In this document: positions 18,379 to 26,707 of the stretch, piece by piece
How the letters are laid out: each line of letters begins with the position of its first letter
Numbering within the stretch: position 1 is the stretch's first letter
Assembly (NCBI GenBank): GCA_965206025.1
Contig: CBDBIU010000004.1
Coordinates: forward strand, 1 to 64,000
Direction: 5' to 3'
DNA length: 64,000 nt
Source of the DNA: G963668345 sp965206025
Lineage (GTDB): Bacteria > Acidobacteriota > Terriglobia > Bryobacterales > UBA6623
Notes under the pieces: generated by a model
Seen by the model: the letters and a program-made list of their open reading frames with translations, nothing else
The model's database searches: none
What the model was told of the DNA's origin: nothing
Program-made: the position numbers and the translations under genes

Positions 18379-19545
18379 GTGAGCAGCAACACAAAATCCG
18401 CCAAGCCGAGGTCGTTCGCAGCCCACCTGCTGAAGACCAAGTACCGAACGACCTTCGGCCGACGCATCACGCCGCCGTTCGTCACCCTCTACGTCACGAC
18501 CCGCTGCGACGAGAAGTGCATTCACTGCTATTACTGGGACGAACTCAACCCGGCGCCCAACCGTGACTTCCGGCTGGAGGAGTTCGAGCGGACGCTCGAC
18601 TCGATGGAGGAAATTTACAACCTCTTCATTGGCGGAGGCGAACCTTTTCTGCGCCCCGATCTAGCAGACATCTTCCTCGCAGCAGCGCGTACGAACCAGG
18701 TGAGCAACCTCTATGTGCCCACCAACGGCCAGCATACCGAGCGAACCGTCAGCGTCCTTGAGAGGACGTTGGGCGGAGCACCGCGCATGAGGTTTCATCT
18801 CAACCTCAGCGTCGATCACACCGACGAGCGGAAGCACGATTTCATTCGCGGCAAGAAAAACGCGTACCAGCGGATGTTGCGGACGCTCGAAGCCATTCAG
18901 CCGATTCGCAAGCGATTCCCGAACCTGATCGTTCATACCCTGACGACAGTTATGAGGGAGAACCAGGACGAGATCTTCGACATCTACGAAGAGCTGAAGC
19001 GGCGCTTCGATCCCGACGGCGTCTCGTTCAACTACTGTCGCGGGAACCCTCTTGATCCGTCACAGACCGACGTCGATCGCGAAGTCTACGAAAAGCTGGT
19101 TAAGCGTATGGAGGCCGATTTCTCGCAAGGCCGCCCGCGGCGGGACGGGGCGAGTGCTTACGGGGCCGGAAATCACCTTCTCGACCAGCACGTACGGCGT
19201 AGCGTCGCGCGAACCGCGGCCGAGGGGAAAGCGCAGTTTTCGTGCGTCTCGGGCCGTTTGGCCTGTGTCATCTACAGCAACGGGGACGTCGTCGAATGCG
19301 AGATGAAAAACAGCAAACTCGGCAACCTACGCGATGTCGGTTATGACTTCCGCCGGCTGTGGTTCAACGAAAACGCCTCGAGAATAGCGGCGGAGGCCGC
19401 CGATGGTTGTTTCTGCACCCACGAATGCGGGCACTACTCGTCGACCATCTATCGGCTGCCCGTGGTTGGGGGCATAGCGATCAAAGCGGCTGGGAAGCAA
19501 CTGTCGGGGAAGCTGGGTCTCGGCGAGGGGACCGAAGGGGTCTAG
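18379..19545 (+). CDS. Radical SAM protein with SPASM/twitch-like C-terminus
   Basis: 388 residues from GTG 18379. The radical-SAM 4Fe-4S motif CxxxCxxC is CDEKCIHC (Cys43, 47, 50), followed by GGGEPFLR, the SAM-binding GGE motif. The C-terminal part has CVSGRLACVIYSNGDVVECEM and CFCTHECGHY, the arrangement of a SPASM or twitch auxiliary cluster. Such enzymes modify peptides, sugars or cofactors by hydrogen abstraction. No precursor peptide or partner is recognisable nearby, so the substrate is unknown. It lies just outside the island scar and may have been part of it. Confidence 0.85.
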   Translation: MSSNTKSAKPRSFAAHLLKTKYRTTFGRRITPPFVTLYVTTRCDEKCIHCYYWDELNPAPNRDFRLEEFERTLDSMEEIYNLFIGGGEPFLRPDLADIFLAAARTNQVSNLYVPTNGQHTERTVSVLERTLGGAPRMRFHLNLSVDHTDERKHDFIRGKKNAYQRMLRTLEAIQPIRKRFPNLIVHTLTTVMRENQDEIFDIYEELKRRFDPDGVSFNYCRGNPLDPSQTDVDREVYEKLVKRMEADFSQGRPRRDGASAYGAGNHLLDQHVRRSVARTAAEGKAQFSCVSGRLACVIYSNGDVVECEMKNSKLGNLRDVGYDFRRLWFNENASRIAAEAADGCFCTHECGHYSSTIYRLPVVGGIAIKAAGKQLSGKLGLGEGTEGV

Positions 19546-19604
19546 CCGGCGCCGAGGCAGCCTGTGCCTACGTATGATTTGGTCGAACCGGCGCACGGCA
19601 ATAT

Positions 19605-19633
19605 TTGACATCCCTAGTCGCATGGCTTAGCAT
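19605..19633 (+). promoter_or_regulatory. Candidate sigma-70 promoter upstream of cysE
   Basis: TTGACA at 19605-19610 and TAGCAT at 19628-19633 with a 17-base spacer. It lies about 210 bp before the cysE start; the start point is unproven. Confidence 0.4.
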
Positions 19634-19843
19634 CGAAGTACGGTCTTGCCGTGACTTACCGATTCCAGTGCTGTTGTAGCGAGCCGGCTTAGAGCCGGCT
19701 ATCCCGTCCCGATCCTTTTCCGGATCGCCTGATTCGCCAACCACGTTCCCGATTACTGAGGCGTATACCAGGGTGCTTCTAGACCGCCCAGGTATAGAGA
19801 CCAAAGCAGTCAACCTTACGAATCGCCAAAGTTGGGAGGCCTT

Positions 19844-20527
19844 ATGCTCAAGGCCATCAAAGAACAGATCGAAAACGTATTCAAGCAGGACCCGGCGGCC
19901 AAGAACACGCTCGAAGTGTTGCTCTGCTATCCCGGCGTACACGCGATCTTGCTGCATCGAATCGCGCACCGCTTCTACCACTGGCATCTCTACGTGATCG
20001 CGAGGCTGATTTCCCATTTTTCCCGCTGGTTGACGGGGATCGAGATCCACCCAGGCGCCTCCCTCGGGCGGCGGTTCTTCATCGACCACGGGATGGGGGT
20101 CGTGATCGGTGAAACGGCGGTGGTCGGCGACGACGTGTTGCTTTACCAGGGGGTGACGCTCGGCGGAACGGGCCATGAGAAGGGCAAGCGTCATCCCACG
20201 CTGGGCAACCATGTCGTGATCGGCTCGGGAGCGAAGATCTTGGGCGACATCGAGGTGGGAGATTGGGTCCGCGTGGGGGCGGGATCGGTCGTTGTGCGGC
20301 CGGTAGAGCCCCACTCGACGGTTGTTGGGATCCCCGGTCGCGTGGTCGCCGTCAAAGGGGTCGCCGTGTCGAAGGAAGAAGAGGAGATGCTCGAGCACGG
20401 GCATCTGCCCGACCCGGTGGGCCAAATGATCAGCAGTCTAAACGAGCGCGTCGCGGCGCTCGAAGCGGAAAGCGAAGAGAAAAAGGCCGGGGCTGCTGGA
20501 CCGCTGGCTCAGATCCCCGGGGGATAG
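19844..20527 (+). CDS. cysE: Serine O-acetyltransferase
   Basis: 227 residues from ATG 19844, with GGGAGG just upstream. It makes O-acetylserine from serine and acetyl-CoA, the first step of cysteine synthesis, in the cytosol. The N-terminal helical part (IENVFKQDPAAKNTLEVLLCYPGVHAILLHRIAH) and the left-handed beta-helix of hexapeptide repeats are clear: IEIHPGASLGRRFFIDHGMGVVIGET (catalytic Asp-His), GVTLGGTG, GAKILGDIEVGDWVRVGAGSVVVRPV. This is the short CysE type (lacking the long N-terminal domain of the E. coli enzyme). The C-terminal tail is acidic and charged. Confidence 0.93.
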   Translation: MLKAIKEQIENVFKQDPAAKNTLEVLLCYPGVHAILLHRIAHRFYHWHLYVIARLISHFSRWLTGIEIHPGASLGRRFFIDHGMGVVIGETAVVGDDVLLYQGVTLGGTGHEKGKRHPTLGNHVVIGSGAKILGDIEVGDWVRVGAGSVVVRPVEPHSTVVGIPGRVVAVKGVAVSKEEEEMLEHGHLPDPVGQMISSLNERVAALEAESEEKKAGAAGPLAQIPGG

Positions 20528-20601
20528 CCTGCAGGGGCCGTAGCCCGCCCTTTGGTAGAGAAGACAACGTGAACCAGCAAATCAGCCAGGCTTTGGGGCA
20601 T
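20509..20601 (-). pseudogene. Remnant of a REP-associated tyrosine transposase (RAYT/IS200-like)
   Basis: The 30-codon frame MPQSLADLLVHVVFSTKGR... matches the very characteristic first residues of RAYT/Y1-transposases (M.QS..NLL.HLVFSTK.R). It ends at 20509, overlapping the end of cysE; the catalytic HUH region and Tyr are gone. Hairpins of the kind RAYTs recognise stand directly upstream (20640-20760). Confidence 0.6.
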
Positions 20602-20639
20602 GCTGTTTCGCCCTTCCAGGGCTCGCTCGCAGGGGTTCC

Positions 20640-20760
20640 GCCACCCACGGCTGAAGCCGCGGGCTTTTACATTGTATAGCCCCCTTCGGGGGCAAGAGGC
20701 GGCCGGCCCCGTCAGGGGCCGAACAATCTCAGCCCACGGCTTTAGCCGTGGGAAAAAGGA
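20640..20760. repeat. Cluster of three REP-like palindromes
   Basis: Three stems in a row: CCCACGGCTGAAGCCGCGGG near 20643, GCCCCCTTCGGGGGC near 20679, GGCCCCGTCAGGGGCC near 20705, and CCCACGGCTTTAGCCGTGGG near 20732. The first and last are near-identical palindromes. They lie upstream of the RAYT remnant, matching the usual RAYT-REP pairing. Confidence 0.65.
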
Positions 20761-20877
20761 GCAGTTCAGGGAAGCCCTGGAAAGGGCGACACAAGCCTCA
20801 CGACCAAACGTATCGTTCGTCGTATTCAATCTGATGTCTTTTCAAGAAGGCAACAAGCTCCTCCTTGTTTGAGTGGC

Positions 20878-20966
20878 AGTACGTTGAGCACGGCGAGCAA
20901 GCGCAACGCAGTAATGGCGGGCTTATGGCGTGCTTCGACCGTCAAGTGGTGAGAAATGCGGGTTAG
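20878..20966 (+). repeat. R1 dispersed repeat, right half only
   Basis: From TACGTTGAGCACGGCGAGC to GGTGGTGAGAAATGCGGGTT, close to identical with the right half of the complete copies at 30819 and 34265. The left half is absent. Confidence 0.8.
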
Positions 20967-21004
20967 CCGATCATCCGGTTAGGAAAGCAGATCAGCCGGT
21001 CTCG

Positions 21005-21535
21005 TCATCGCTTCGACAGGAAATAGAGTCCAGCGTAGACTTTGGGGTCGATCAGGAAGCCTTCTTCCGCGCGCTTGGAGAGCCAGGAATCAACCTGTGA
21101 CAACGGAACCAGATGGACACGGATGTTCTCGCCTTCGACGCCCCCGCCCTGTGCGACCCGCTCAAGGCCGCTTGGCCGCAGAAAGGTAATGATCTCCGAG
21201 GTTAGCCCCCCCGAGGAGGGACCCGCCCCCAGGACGTCGAATCGCTCCGCGCGAAACCCGGTTTCCTCTTCCAACTCCCGAGCGGCGGCCTCCAGCATCG
21301 TTTCGTTATCGGGCGCCTCTTCGTCGCCGACGAGGCCGGCGGGCCACTCAATCATCTTGGCTTGGACGGGCTCGCGGTATTGCTCGACCAGCACGGCCTC
21401 GTGCTCGGCAGTAATCGCCACCAGCACGACGACGTCGGCGACGCCCTTGCGTTCGACGAACTCCCAGTTCTGTCGCCGGCACAGTTGTAAGTACCGGCCC
21501 GCGCCGAGAACGCCGTCGCTTGGGTTCGCACTCAT
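21005..21535 (-). CDS. NUDIX hydrolase, ADP-ribose pyrophosphatase-like
   Basis: 176 residues. The Nudix box (Gx5Ex7REUxEExGU) is seen as GLVGDEEAPDNETMLEAAARELEEETGF. The wider layout (VLVEQYREPVQAKMIEWPAGLV before the box; SSGGLTSEIITFL after it) is that of ADP-ribose/nucleoside-diphosphate-sugar pyrophosphatases, which hydrolyse ADP-ribose to AMP and ribose 5-phosphate. The exact substrate is inferred. It stands alone, divergent from the thioesterase gene. Confidence 0.85.
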   Translation of the reverse strand: MSANPSDGVLGAGRYLQLCRRQNWEFVERKGVADVVVLVAITAEHEAVLVEQYREPVQAKMIEWPAGLVGDEEAPDNETMLEAAARELEEETGFRAERFDVLGAGPSSGGLTSEIITFLRPSGLERVAQGGGVEGENIRVHLVPLSQVDSWLSKRAEEGFLIDPKVYAGLYFLSKR

Positions 21536-21713
21536 CTTTCAAACCTCCCCAACCCGTTTCTGAAAGAATCTCACATCGAGTGCGGATCGGTGTGCGGCTC
21601 TCGACCAAGGCTTCCTTCCCGCGACCAACACGACAAAACCAAGCTTCCCGATCGTAGCGCGCCGCTTGTCTCCCGCGGGGCGTCCGTATCCGGGACTTAC
21701 CTATACTGGGACG

Positions 21714-22130
21714 ATGCGCAAGGTCGATACACGCGTCCGTGTTCGCTACGCCGAGACCGATCAGATGGGCGTCGTCTATTACGCGAATTACCTGGTCTGG
21801 ATGGAAGTCGGCCGGGTCGCCTACTGCAGCCAGGCGGGCTTTGAATACCGTGATATGGAGCGCGAAGACGGCGCGATCCTGGCCGTTACCGAGGTGCGCT
21901 GCCGCTATCTAGCCCCCGCCCGTTTCGACGACGAAGTGCGCATCACGACGTGGGTCAAGGAAGCTCGATCGCGCACCTTGCGGTTCGCCTATGAGATGAG
22001 TCGGGAAACGGATGACCGCCTGCTGGCGACTGGCGAAACGCTCCACATCGTCTGCGATCGAGAAGGCAGAACGATCCGTTTGCCCGAAAAATATCGCCAG
22101 TATTTCCCGCTTACCGCCGCCCCGCAATAG
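21714..22130 (+). CDS. Acyl-CoA thioesterase, YbgC/4HBT hot-dog family
   Basis: 138 residues from ATG 21714. The hot-dog thioesterase signature is clear: RVRYAETDQMGVVYYANYLVWMEVGRVAYC, with the catalytic Asp and the following G-V-x-Y-x-N-Y. Members hydrolyse short- or medium-chain acyl-CoA or hydroxybenzoyl-CoA in the cytosol. TATACT lies 6 bp before the ATG with no clear ribosome site, so a leaderless transcript is possible. Confidence 0.88.
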   Translation: MRKVDTRVRVRYAETDQMGVVYYANYLVWMEVGRVAYCSQAGFEYRDMEREDGAILAVTEVRCRYLAPARFDDEVRITTWVKEARSRTLRFAYEMSRETDDRLLATGETLHIVCDREGRTIRLPEKYRQYFPLTAAPQ

Positions 22131-22137
22131 TGACTGA

Positions 22138-22157
22138 GGGCACGGCATGCCGTGCCC
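22138..22157. repeat. Perfect 20-bp palindrome after the thioesterase gene
   Basis: GGGCACGGCATGCCGTGCCC reads the same on both strands. It is followed by CTACGTTGTTTTTG, so it may also work as a terminator. Close relatives occur near 41713 and 59893, marking a third small palindrome family. Confidence 0.6.
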
Positions 22158-22273
22158 CTACGTTGTTTTTGGGGGCGGCACGGGATGGGGGGCTGTCCCA
22201 CTCCCACTATCAACCGTTTTGACCTTCCCAGCTTGAACTTCGCCGCCCGACTCCGCTACGATGCGGTGCTTCC

Positions 22274-23632
22274 ATGGGAGACGACATTTCGCGAGATCCT
22301 TACCGCTTAGGTCCCGAGGATATCGAAGACCCGCCGAGGAAGTTCAGCGCTATTTTCCGCCGCATCGGGCCGGGCCTCATCCTGGCGGGCTCGGTCGTCG
22401 GGCCGGGAGAGTTGGTGGCCACGCCGGTGCTGGGCGCGGAAGTCGGCTACACGCTGCTGTGGCTGATTCTGCTGAGCTGCATCGTCAAAGTGGCCGTGCA
22501 GAACGAGCTTGGCCGCTACACGATCGCTACCGGCGAGACCGCTCTGGAGGCGCTTAACCGCATCCCGGGACCGCGGGTTCTCGTCTCCTGGGTCGTTTGG
22601 CTGTGGCTGCTGCTGATTACGCTGACGATGTTTTCGATGGGCGGCATGTTGGGCGCCATGGCGGAGATCCTCAACCGACTGTTGCCCGTCATTGCCCTTA
22701 GCGGGTGGGTTTGGATCATCAGTTTGGGGACGGTGGTGCTGGTCGGCTTGGGCCGCTACGGAGTGGTGGAAAAAGTGTCCATGGTCCTTACGGTTCTCTT
22801 CAGCGTTTTAACGCTGAGCGCGGTCGCCTTGCTGTTCAAAAGTCCACAGTATTTCTCTTGGGCGGGCGTAGTCGAGGGCCTGTCGTTCCGCGTGCCCGAG
22901 GAAGGTCTTATTACCGCGGTGGCGGCATTCGGCATTACCGGCATGGCGGCCACCGAGCTGGTCGCCTATCCGTACTGGTGCCTGGAGAAGGGCTATGCGC
23001 GGTTTGCGGGGCCGCGAGACGCCAGCGACCAGTGGCAGCGCCGGGCGCGCGGTTGGATTCGAGTGATGGGCGTCGATGTTTTGAACTGCATGGTGATCTA
23101 CACCTTGGCAACCATAGCGTTTTACCTGCTCGGCGCGGGCATTCTCCACGGCATGGGCATTCTTCCCCAAGGGTCCGAGATGGTTAAGATTCTCTCCAAC
23201 ATGTACACCGAGACGCTCGGCTCCTGGTCGCTGTACGTATTCTTGGTGGGCGCACTGGCGGCGACCTATTCGACTCTGTTTGCTGTCATCGCTTCCTTCA
23301 GTCGCGGAATGGCCGACCTGGCGGGGATCGCCGGTCTCTATGCCAGGAGCGACTACGCTGTGCGGCTCAAGGCCACTCGTATCTCGGTGGTCCCGCTGGC
23401 ATTGATCCCGACACTGCTGTTTTTTCTGGTCAGAGAGCCGGTCGTGATGACCAAGATCACCGGCGTGGCGCAGTCGGTGATGCTGCCGATTATCGGCTTT
23501 GCGACTTTATACCTGCGCTACGTTCATATGCCGAAGAAGATCCTCCCGAAAGGGTGGATCACCCTGGCGCTGTGGGTTGCCTCGGTTGTCATGCTTGTGC
23601 CGGTGGCGTATTTGGCCGTCCGGCAATTGTGA
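22274..23632 (+). CDS. Nramp-superfamily transporter with non-canonical metal-site motifs
   Basis: 452 residues with about 11 membrane helices and the overall Nramp/MntH layout (RRIGPGLILAGSVVGPGELVATPVLGAEVG as TM1). Classical Nramp Mn/Fe transporters have DPGN in TM1 and a Met-Pro-His in TM6; here TM1 has GPGE (residues 43-46) and TM6 reads ITGMAATELVAYPYW. So the usual aspartate, asparagine and methionine ligands are not at these places, and the substrate is probably not a classical one. I infer an inner-membrane transporter of unknown substrate. Start at ATG 22274; no strong ribosome site is visible. A GC-rich palindrome lies upstream. Confidence 0.8.
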   Translation: MGDDISRDPYRLGPEDIEDPPRKFSAIFRRIGPGLILAGSVVGPGELVATPVLGAEVGYTLLWLILLSCIVKVAVQNELGRYTIATGETALEALNRIPGPRVLVSWVVWLWLLLITLTMFSMGGMLGAMAEILNRLLPVIALSGWVWIISLGTVVLVGLGRYGVVEKVSMVLTVLFSVLTLSAVALLFKSPQYFSWAGVVEGLSFRVPEEGLITAVAAFGITGMAATELVAYPYWCLEKGYARFAGPRDASDQWQRRARGWIRVMGVDVLNCMVIYTLATIAFYLLGAGILHGMGILPQGSEMVKILSNMYTETLGSWSLYVFLVGALAATYSTLFAVIASFSRGMADLAGIAGLYARSDYAVRLKATRISVVPLALIPTLLFFLVREPVVMTKITGVAQSVMLPIIGFATLYLRYVHMPKKILPKGWITLALWVASVVMLVPVAYLAVRQL

Positions 23633-23874
23633 CGGGGGCTGGTCACGCTGAGGGAACTACGGCATGCGTAGACTTCGCAAGCTCGCGAACCTGAGCTGCG
23701 GCTCTGCTCCGCAAAACCCGGCGACCGTTCGGCATTCGCCCCAACCCGACAGACCGAACCCCTCGGTTTCCCGCGTAGGGGAACGGCACGCTCGCAAGTA
23801 TGGCGCGTGCATACAAGACGAAAAGGCCCGATGAGATTCGATGTGCTCAACCGCGGAAGGTTCGTCCGGCGGTC

Positions 23875-24630
23875 TCAGTAGGTTGCCCGCCCGCCGCTGA
23901 CGTCGTAGCACTGTCCGGTCACGAAGGAGCAGTCGGGGCTGGCAAGAAAGTGGACGACCGCCGCTACTTCCTCGACGGTGCCGGTCCTGCCTCGCGGGAT
24001 CCGGGAGATCATATACTCGACCTGGTCTTCGGTCAACTGACTCAGTATGGGTGTGCGGATGACGGTGGGGGTCACCGCGTTGACGCAAATGTCGTTCGTG
24101 GCGACCTCTTTCGCCATGGACTTGCTCATGGCGATCACCCCGGCTTTCGTAGCCGAGTAGGCCACCATATTGGGGTTGCCTTCCTTGCCGGCCAGCGAAG
24201 CGATGTTGACCACCCTTCCGTAGTCGCGGCGGATCATGTGAGGCAGGACGGCGCGGCAGCAGAAAAAGACGCCGGTCAGATTGACATCGAGAACTCTCTG
24301 CCAGTCCTCATCTCCCTGTTCCCAAACCGGGGCCGCGCGGCCGGCGACGCCGGCGTTGTTGACGAGGACATCGACTTTTTCGCCGCGAGCCAGAACTTCC
24401 TCGACCATGGCCTCGACGGACGTTCGGTCGGCGACATCGACGGCAACGGGGAAACCCTTGAGGCCCTTGGATTGCAGTTGCTCGGCCACCGCGCGTGCCC
24501 CGTCGAAACTCTTATCCGCGACGGCCACTTGGGCGCCTGCGTTCGCCAGGCGGTGGACGATGCCTTCTCCGATTCCCTGGGCGCCGCCGGTGACGATCGC
24601 GGTCTGCCCGGCCAAATCGAAAAACGCCAT
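23875..24630 (-). CDS. SDR-family oxidoreductase, FabG-like
   Basis: 251 residues with the complete classical short-chain dehydrogenase pattern: TGGAQGIGEG (NAD(P) binding), NNAGVAG, the catalytic Ser in NIASLAG and Tyr-x-x-x-Lys in VAYSATKAG. The end, FVTGQCYDVSGGRATY, fits 3-oxoacyl-ACP reductase-like enzymes, but the precise substrate cannot be fixed by sequence. It follows rplI by 2 bp and is the last gene of the ribosomal-protein operon, so it is probably co-transcribed. Confidence 0.88.
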   Translation of the reverse strand: MAFFDLAGQTAIVTGGAQGIGEGIVHRLANAGAQVAVADKSFDGARAVAEQLQSKGLKGFPVAVDVADRTSVEAMVEEVLARGEKVDVLVNNAGVAGRAAPVWEQGDEDWQRVLDVNLTGVFFCCRAVLPHMIRRDYGRVVNIASLAGKEGNPNMVAYSATKAGVIAMSKSMAKEVATNDICVNAVTPTVIRTPILSQLTEDQVEYMISRIPRGRTGTVEEVAAVVHFLASPDCSFVTGQCYDVSGGRATY

Positions 24631-24632
24631 CC

Positions 24633-25190
24633 CTAGTCTTTTGGCGAATCTTCGGCGGGTTCTTCTTGCTCCTCGGCTTTTTCTTCCGAAGTGTCTTCCG
24701 GCGAAGCGGATTCCTCTTCCGGCGAGGCGGATTCCTCTTCTCGGCCTTCGGCGAAAACGTCCACTTTGATCGACACATCGATGTCGCGGTGGAGGTGGAG
24801 CTTCACGTCATGCTCGCCGAGCATGCGGATCGGCTTGCCGATGAGAATGTGGTGTCGGTCCACGCTGTAGCCCAGCTTTTCGATCTCGGCGGCAATATCG
24901 CGAGAGGTGACCGAACCGAACAACTGATCAGCCTCTCCCGCGCGGGCTACGATCTTTATGCGCAGGTCTTCGAGCACCGAAGCCAGTTTCTGAGCGTCGC
25001 CCATCATACGGGCGGCTTCACGCTCAGCCGCCGCTTTCATCTGGCCAACTTGCTTTCGGCTGGCCTTGCTGGCCGGAATAGCCAGCTGTTTAGGGAACAG
25101 GTGGTTGCGGGCAAAGCCTTCCGCGACGCGCACAATGTCGCCCTTTGATCCGAGCTTAAGAATCTCTTGTTTGAGGATAACTTCAACCAT
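24633..25190 (-). CDS. rplI: 50S ribosomal protein L9
   Basis: 185 residues. The N-terminal L9 domain is typical (VILKQEILKLGSKGDIVRVAEGFARNHLFPKQLA), followed by the long linking helix and the C-terminal rRNA-binding domain (LFGSVTSRDIAAEI). Standard L9 is about 150 residues; the extra ~35 are an acidic Glu/Ser/Pro tail containing a doubled EEESASP. Binds 23S rRNA near the L1 stalk. Confidence 0.97.
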   Translation of the reverse strand: MVEVILKQEILKLGSKGDIVRVAEGFARNHLFPKQLAIPASKASRKQVGQMKAAAEREAARMMGDAQKLASVLEDLRIKIVARAGEADQLFGSVTSRDIAAEIEKLGYSVDRHHILIGKPIRMLGEHDVKLHLHRDIDVSIKVDVFAEGREEESASPEEESASPEDTSEEKAEEQEEPAEDSPKD

Positions 25191-25218
25191 GGTGACTCGC
25201 CCTCTTCCCCCCCCGCGG

Positions 25219-25554
25219 CTACTCGTCAGGGACCTTCACCGGGCGGGGAGTTCCGGGCAGGCGGCCCGCTTCACCGGCAAAGGGCAGCAGGGCGATGTTG
25301 CGCGCCCGCTTGATGGCCAACCGCAACTTGCGCTGATGAAGGGCGCCGAGGCCGGTGTGACGGCGCGGCAAAATCTTGCCGCGGTCCCCGATAAACTGCT
25401 TCAACACGTCCACGTCCTTGTAGTCAATGTGGTCGATCTTATGGACACTGAAGTAATCAACCTTCTTGCGGCGCATAAAGCGTCGCTTGTCCGGGCCCTG
25501 GCGGGGGCCTCGGCGTCCTGCTTCCCTCGCGGGAGGACCCGTTCTCTCTGTCAT
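25219..25554 (-). CDS. rpsR: 30S ribosomal protein S18
   Basis: 111 residues, longer than the usual ~75-90 because of an N-terminal basic extension (TERTGPPAREAGRRGPRQGPD) and a short C-terminal tail. The S18 core DYFSVHKIDHIDYKDVDVLKQFIGDRGKILPRRHTGLGALHQRKL is unmistakable. S18 pairs with S6 on the 30S platform; the start overlaps the end of rpsF. Confidence 0.97.
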   Translation of the reverse strand: MTERTGPPAREAGRRGPRQGPDKRRFMRRKKVDYFSVHKIDHIDYKDVDVLKQFIGDRGKILPRRHTGLGALHQRKLRLAIKRARNIALLPFAGEAGRLPGTPRPVKVPDE

Positions 25555-26033
25555 GTCGCCTCCGGGGTGTCGGGCGCCTTGGCTTCTTTGCTCTTAGAAG
25601 GCGTCGCCTGTTTGGGCTTGCCGGGCGCGGTCGCGGGTGCAGCGGCCTGGGGAGAGGACGCCGGCCGGCGCGCGGCCCGAGATCCCTTGCGGCCCGATCG
25701 CTTCTCGCGTTTTTTCTTGAGTTTCTCGAGGCGCTTTAGCTCCTCATCGATACGAATGGTGATGTATTTGATCACCGCGTCGGCGACACGCAGCCGGCGC
25801 TCGACTTCCCTAGCCAGACTGGTGTTGTCGTCGGTGCTGTAGTGCATCAGCACGTAGTAGCCTTCACGCTGTTGCTTGACCCGATAGGCCAAGCGGCGCT
25901 TACCCCACTGCTCGACCTTCATCACCGTACCGCCTCCCTCGGAGACCGCGGCGGTGAACTGCTCGATCACCGCGTCGATCTCGCCTTCCGGGAGATCGGG
26001 TTTGACAATAAAAACAAGTTCGTAAATCCTCAT
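25551..26033 (-). CDS. rpsF: 30S ribosomal protein S6
   Basis: 160 residues: the S6 ferredoxin-like domain (MRIYELVFIVKPDLPEGEI ... WGKRRLAYRVKQQREGYYVLMHY ... RVADAVIKYITIRID) followed by a ~55-residue Lys/Arg- and Ala/Pro-rich tail, longer than the standard protein. It overlaps pth upstream and rpsR downstream by 4 bases each, suggesting translational coupling. Confidence 0.97.
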   Translation of the reverse strand: MRIYELVFIVKPDLPEGEIDAVIEQFTAAVSEGGGTVMKVEQWGKRRLAYRVKQQREGYYVLMHYSTDDNTSLAREVERRLRVADAVIKYITIRIDEELKRLEKLKKKREKRSGRKGSRAARRPASSPQAAAPATAPGKPKQATPSKSKEAKAPDTPEAT

Positions 26034-26620
26034 ATTTCGGTGGTTTCCGATCCAACGGCGCGACGGTTACATGCCGTCATGGCTTTGGCAGCGCCATTAG
26101 AAATAATGAGCCGGACCGCACTGGCGGCTCTCTCCAGTAGTTCATCCAGTTGTTTCATGCGGCTCGGGCCAAACGGCGCCAGCACGTAAGCCGCTCCATC
26201 GTCGACAGGTTCGGGGGGGCGGATGCCCAAGCGCAGGCGAAGGAATTCGTCCGTCCCGACGGTTTCCATGATCGACTTCACGCCGCGGTGGCCTCCAGCC
26301 GATCCCTTTTCCCGGATGCGCAACGCCATCCATGGAAGCGCCAAATCATCATAAACCACCAGCAACCGGTCATGCTTTACCTTGCAGTGGCCAAGCAGCG
26401 ACCGCACCGGCTCACCGCTGAGGTTCATGTAGGAAAGCGGCTTAGCCAGAACAACGCCTGTTCCCGCGATTTCCCCCGACCCCACTAACGACCCGGCGAC
26501 CTTTCGGGTCAGTCGGATCTTCTCGTCCGAGGCCAACCGATCGACGGTCAGGAATCCCAAATTATGCGGGGTGTGACGATAGCGAGGACCCGGGTTGCCC
26601 AATCCTACGATTAGATGCAT
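26030..26620 (-). CDS. pth: Peptidyl-tRNA hydrolase
   Basis: 196 residues. It releases tRNA from peptidyl-tRNA that drops off ribosomes. Seen: LIVGLGNPGPRYRHTPHNLGF with the catalytic His, KPLSYMNLSGEPV with the Asn-bearing motif, VVYDDLALPWMALRIREKGSAGGHRGVKSI, all typical of Pth. The last ~20 residues diverge from the family. It lies between rplY and rpsF, the usual order. Confidence 0.96.
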   Translation of the reverse strand: MHLIVGLGNPGPRYRHTPHNLGFLTVDRLASDEKIRLTRKVAGSLVGSGEIAGTGVVLAKPLSYMNLSGEPVRSLLGHCKVKHDRLLVVYDDLALPWMALRIREKGSAGGHRGVKSIMETVGTDEFLRLRLGIRPPEPVDDGAAYVLAPFGPSRMKQLDELLERAASAVRLIISNGAAKAMTACNRRAVGSETTEI

Positions 26621-26707
26621 GCGCCTGCTAGGCCGCTCTACGCCTCCGCTGCCGGCCGGCTGCCCCTCGAGGCCCGGCTCCGCCGGCTTCCACTGCCGGC
26701 GGCAAGT

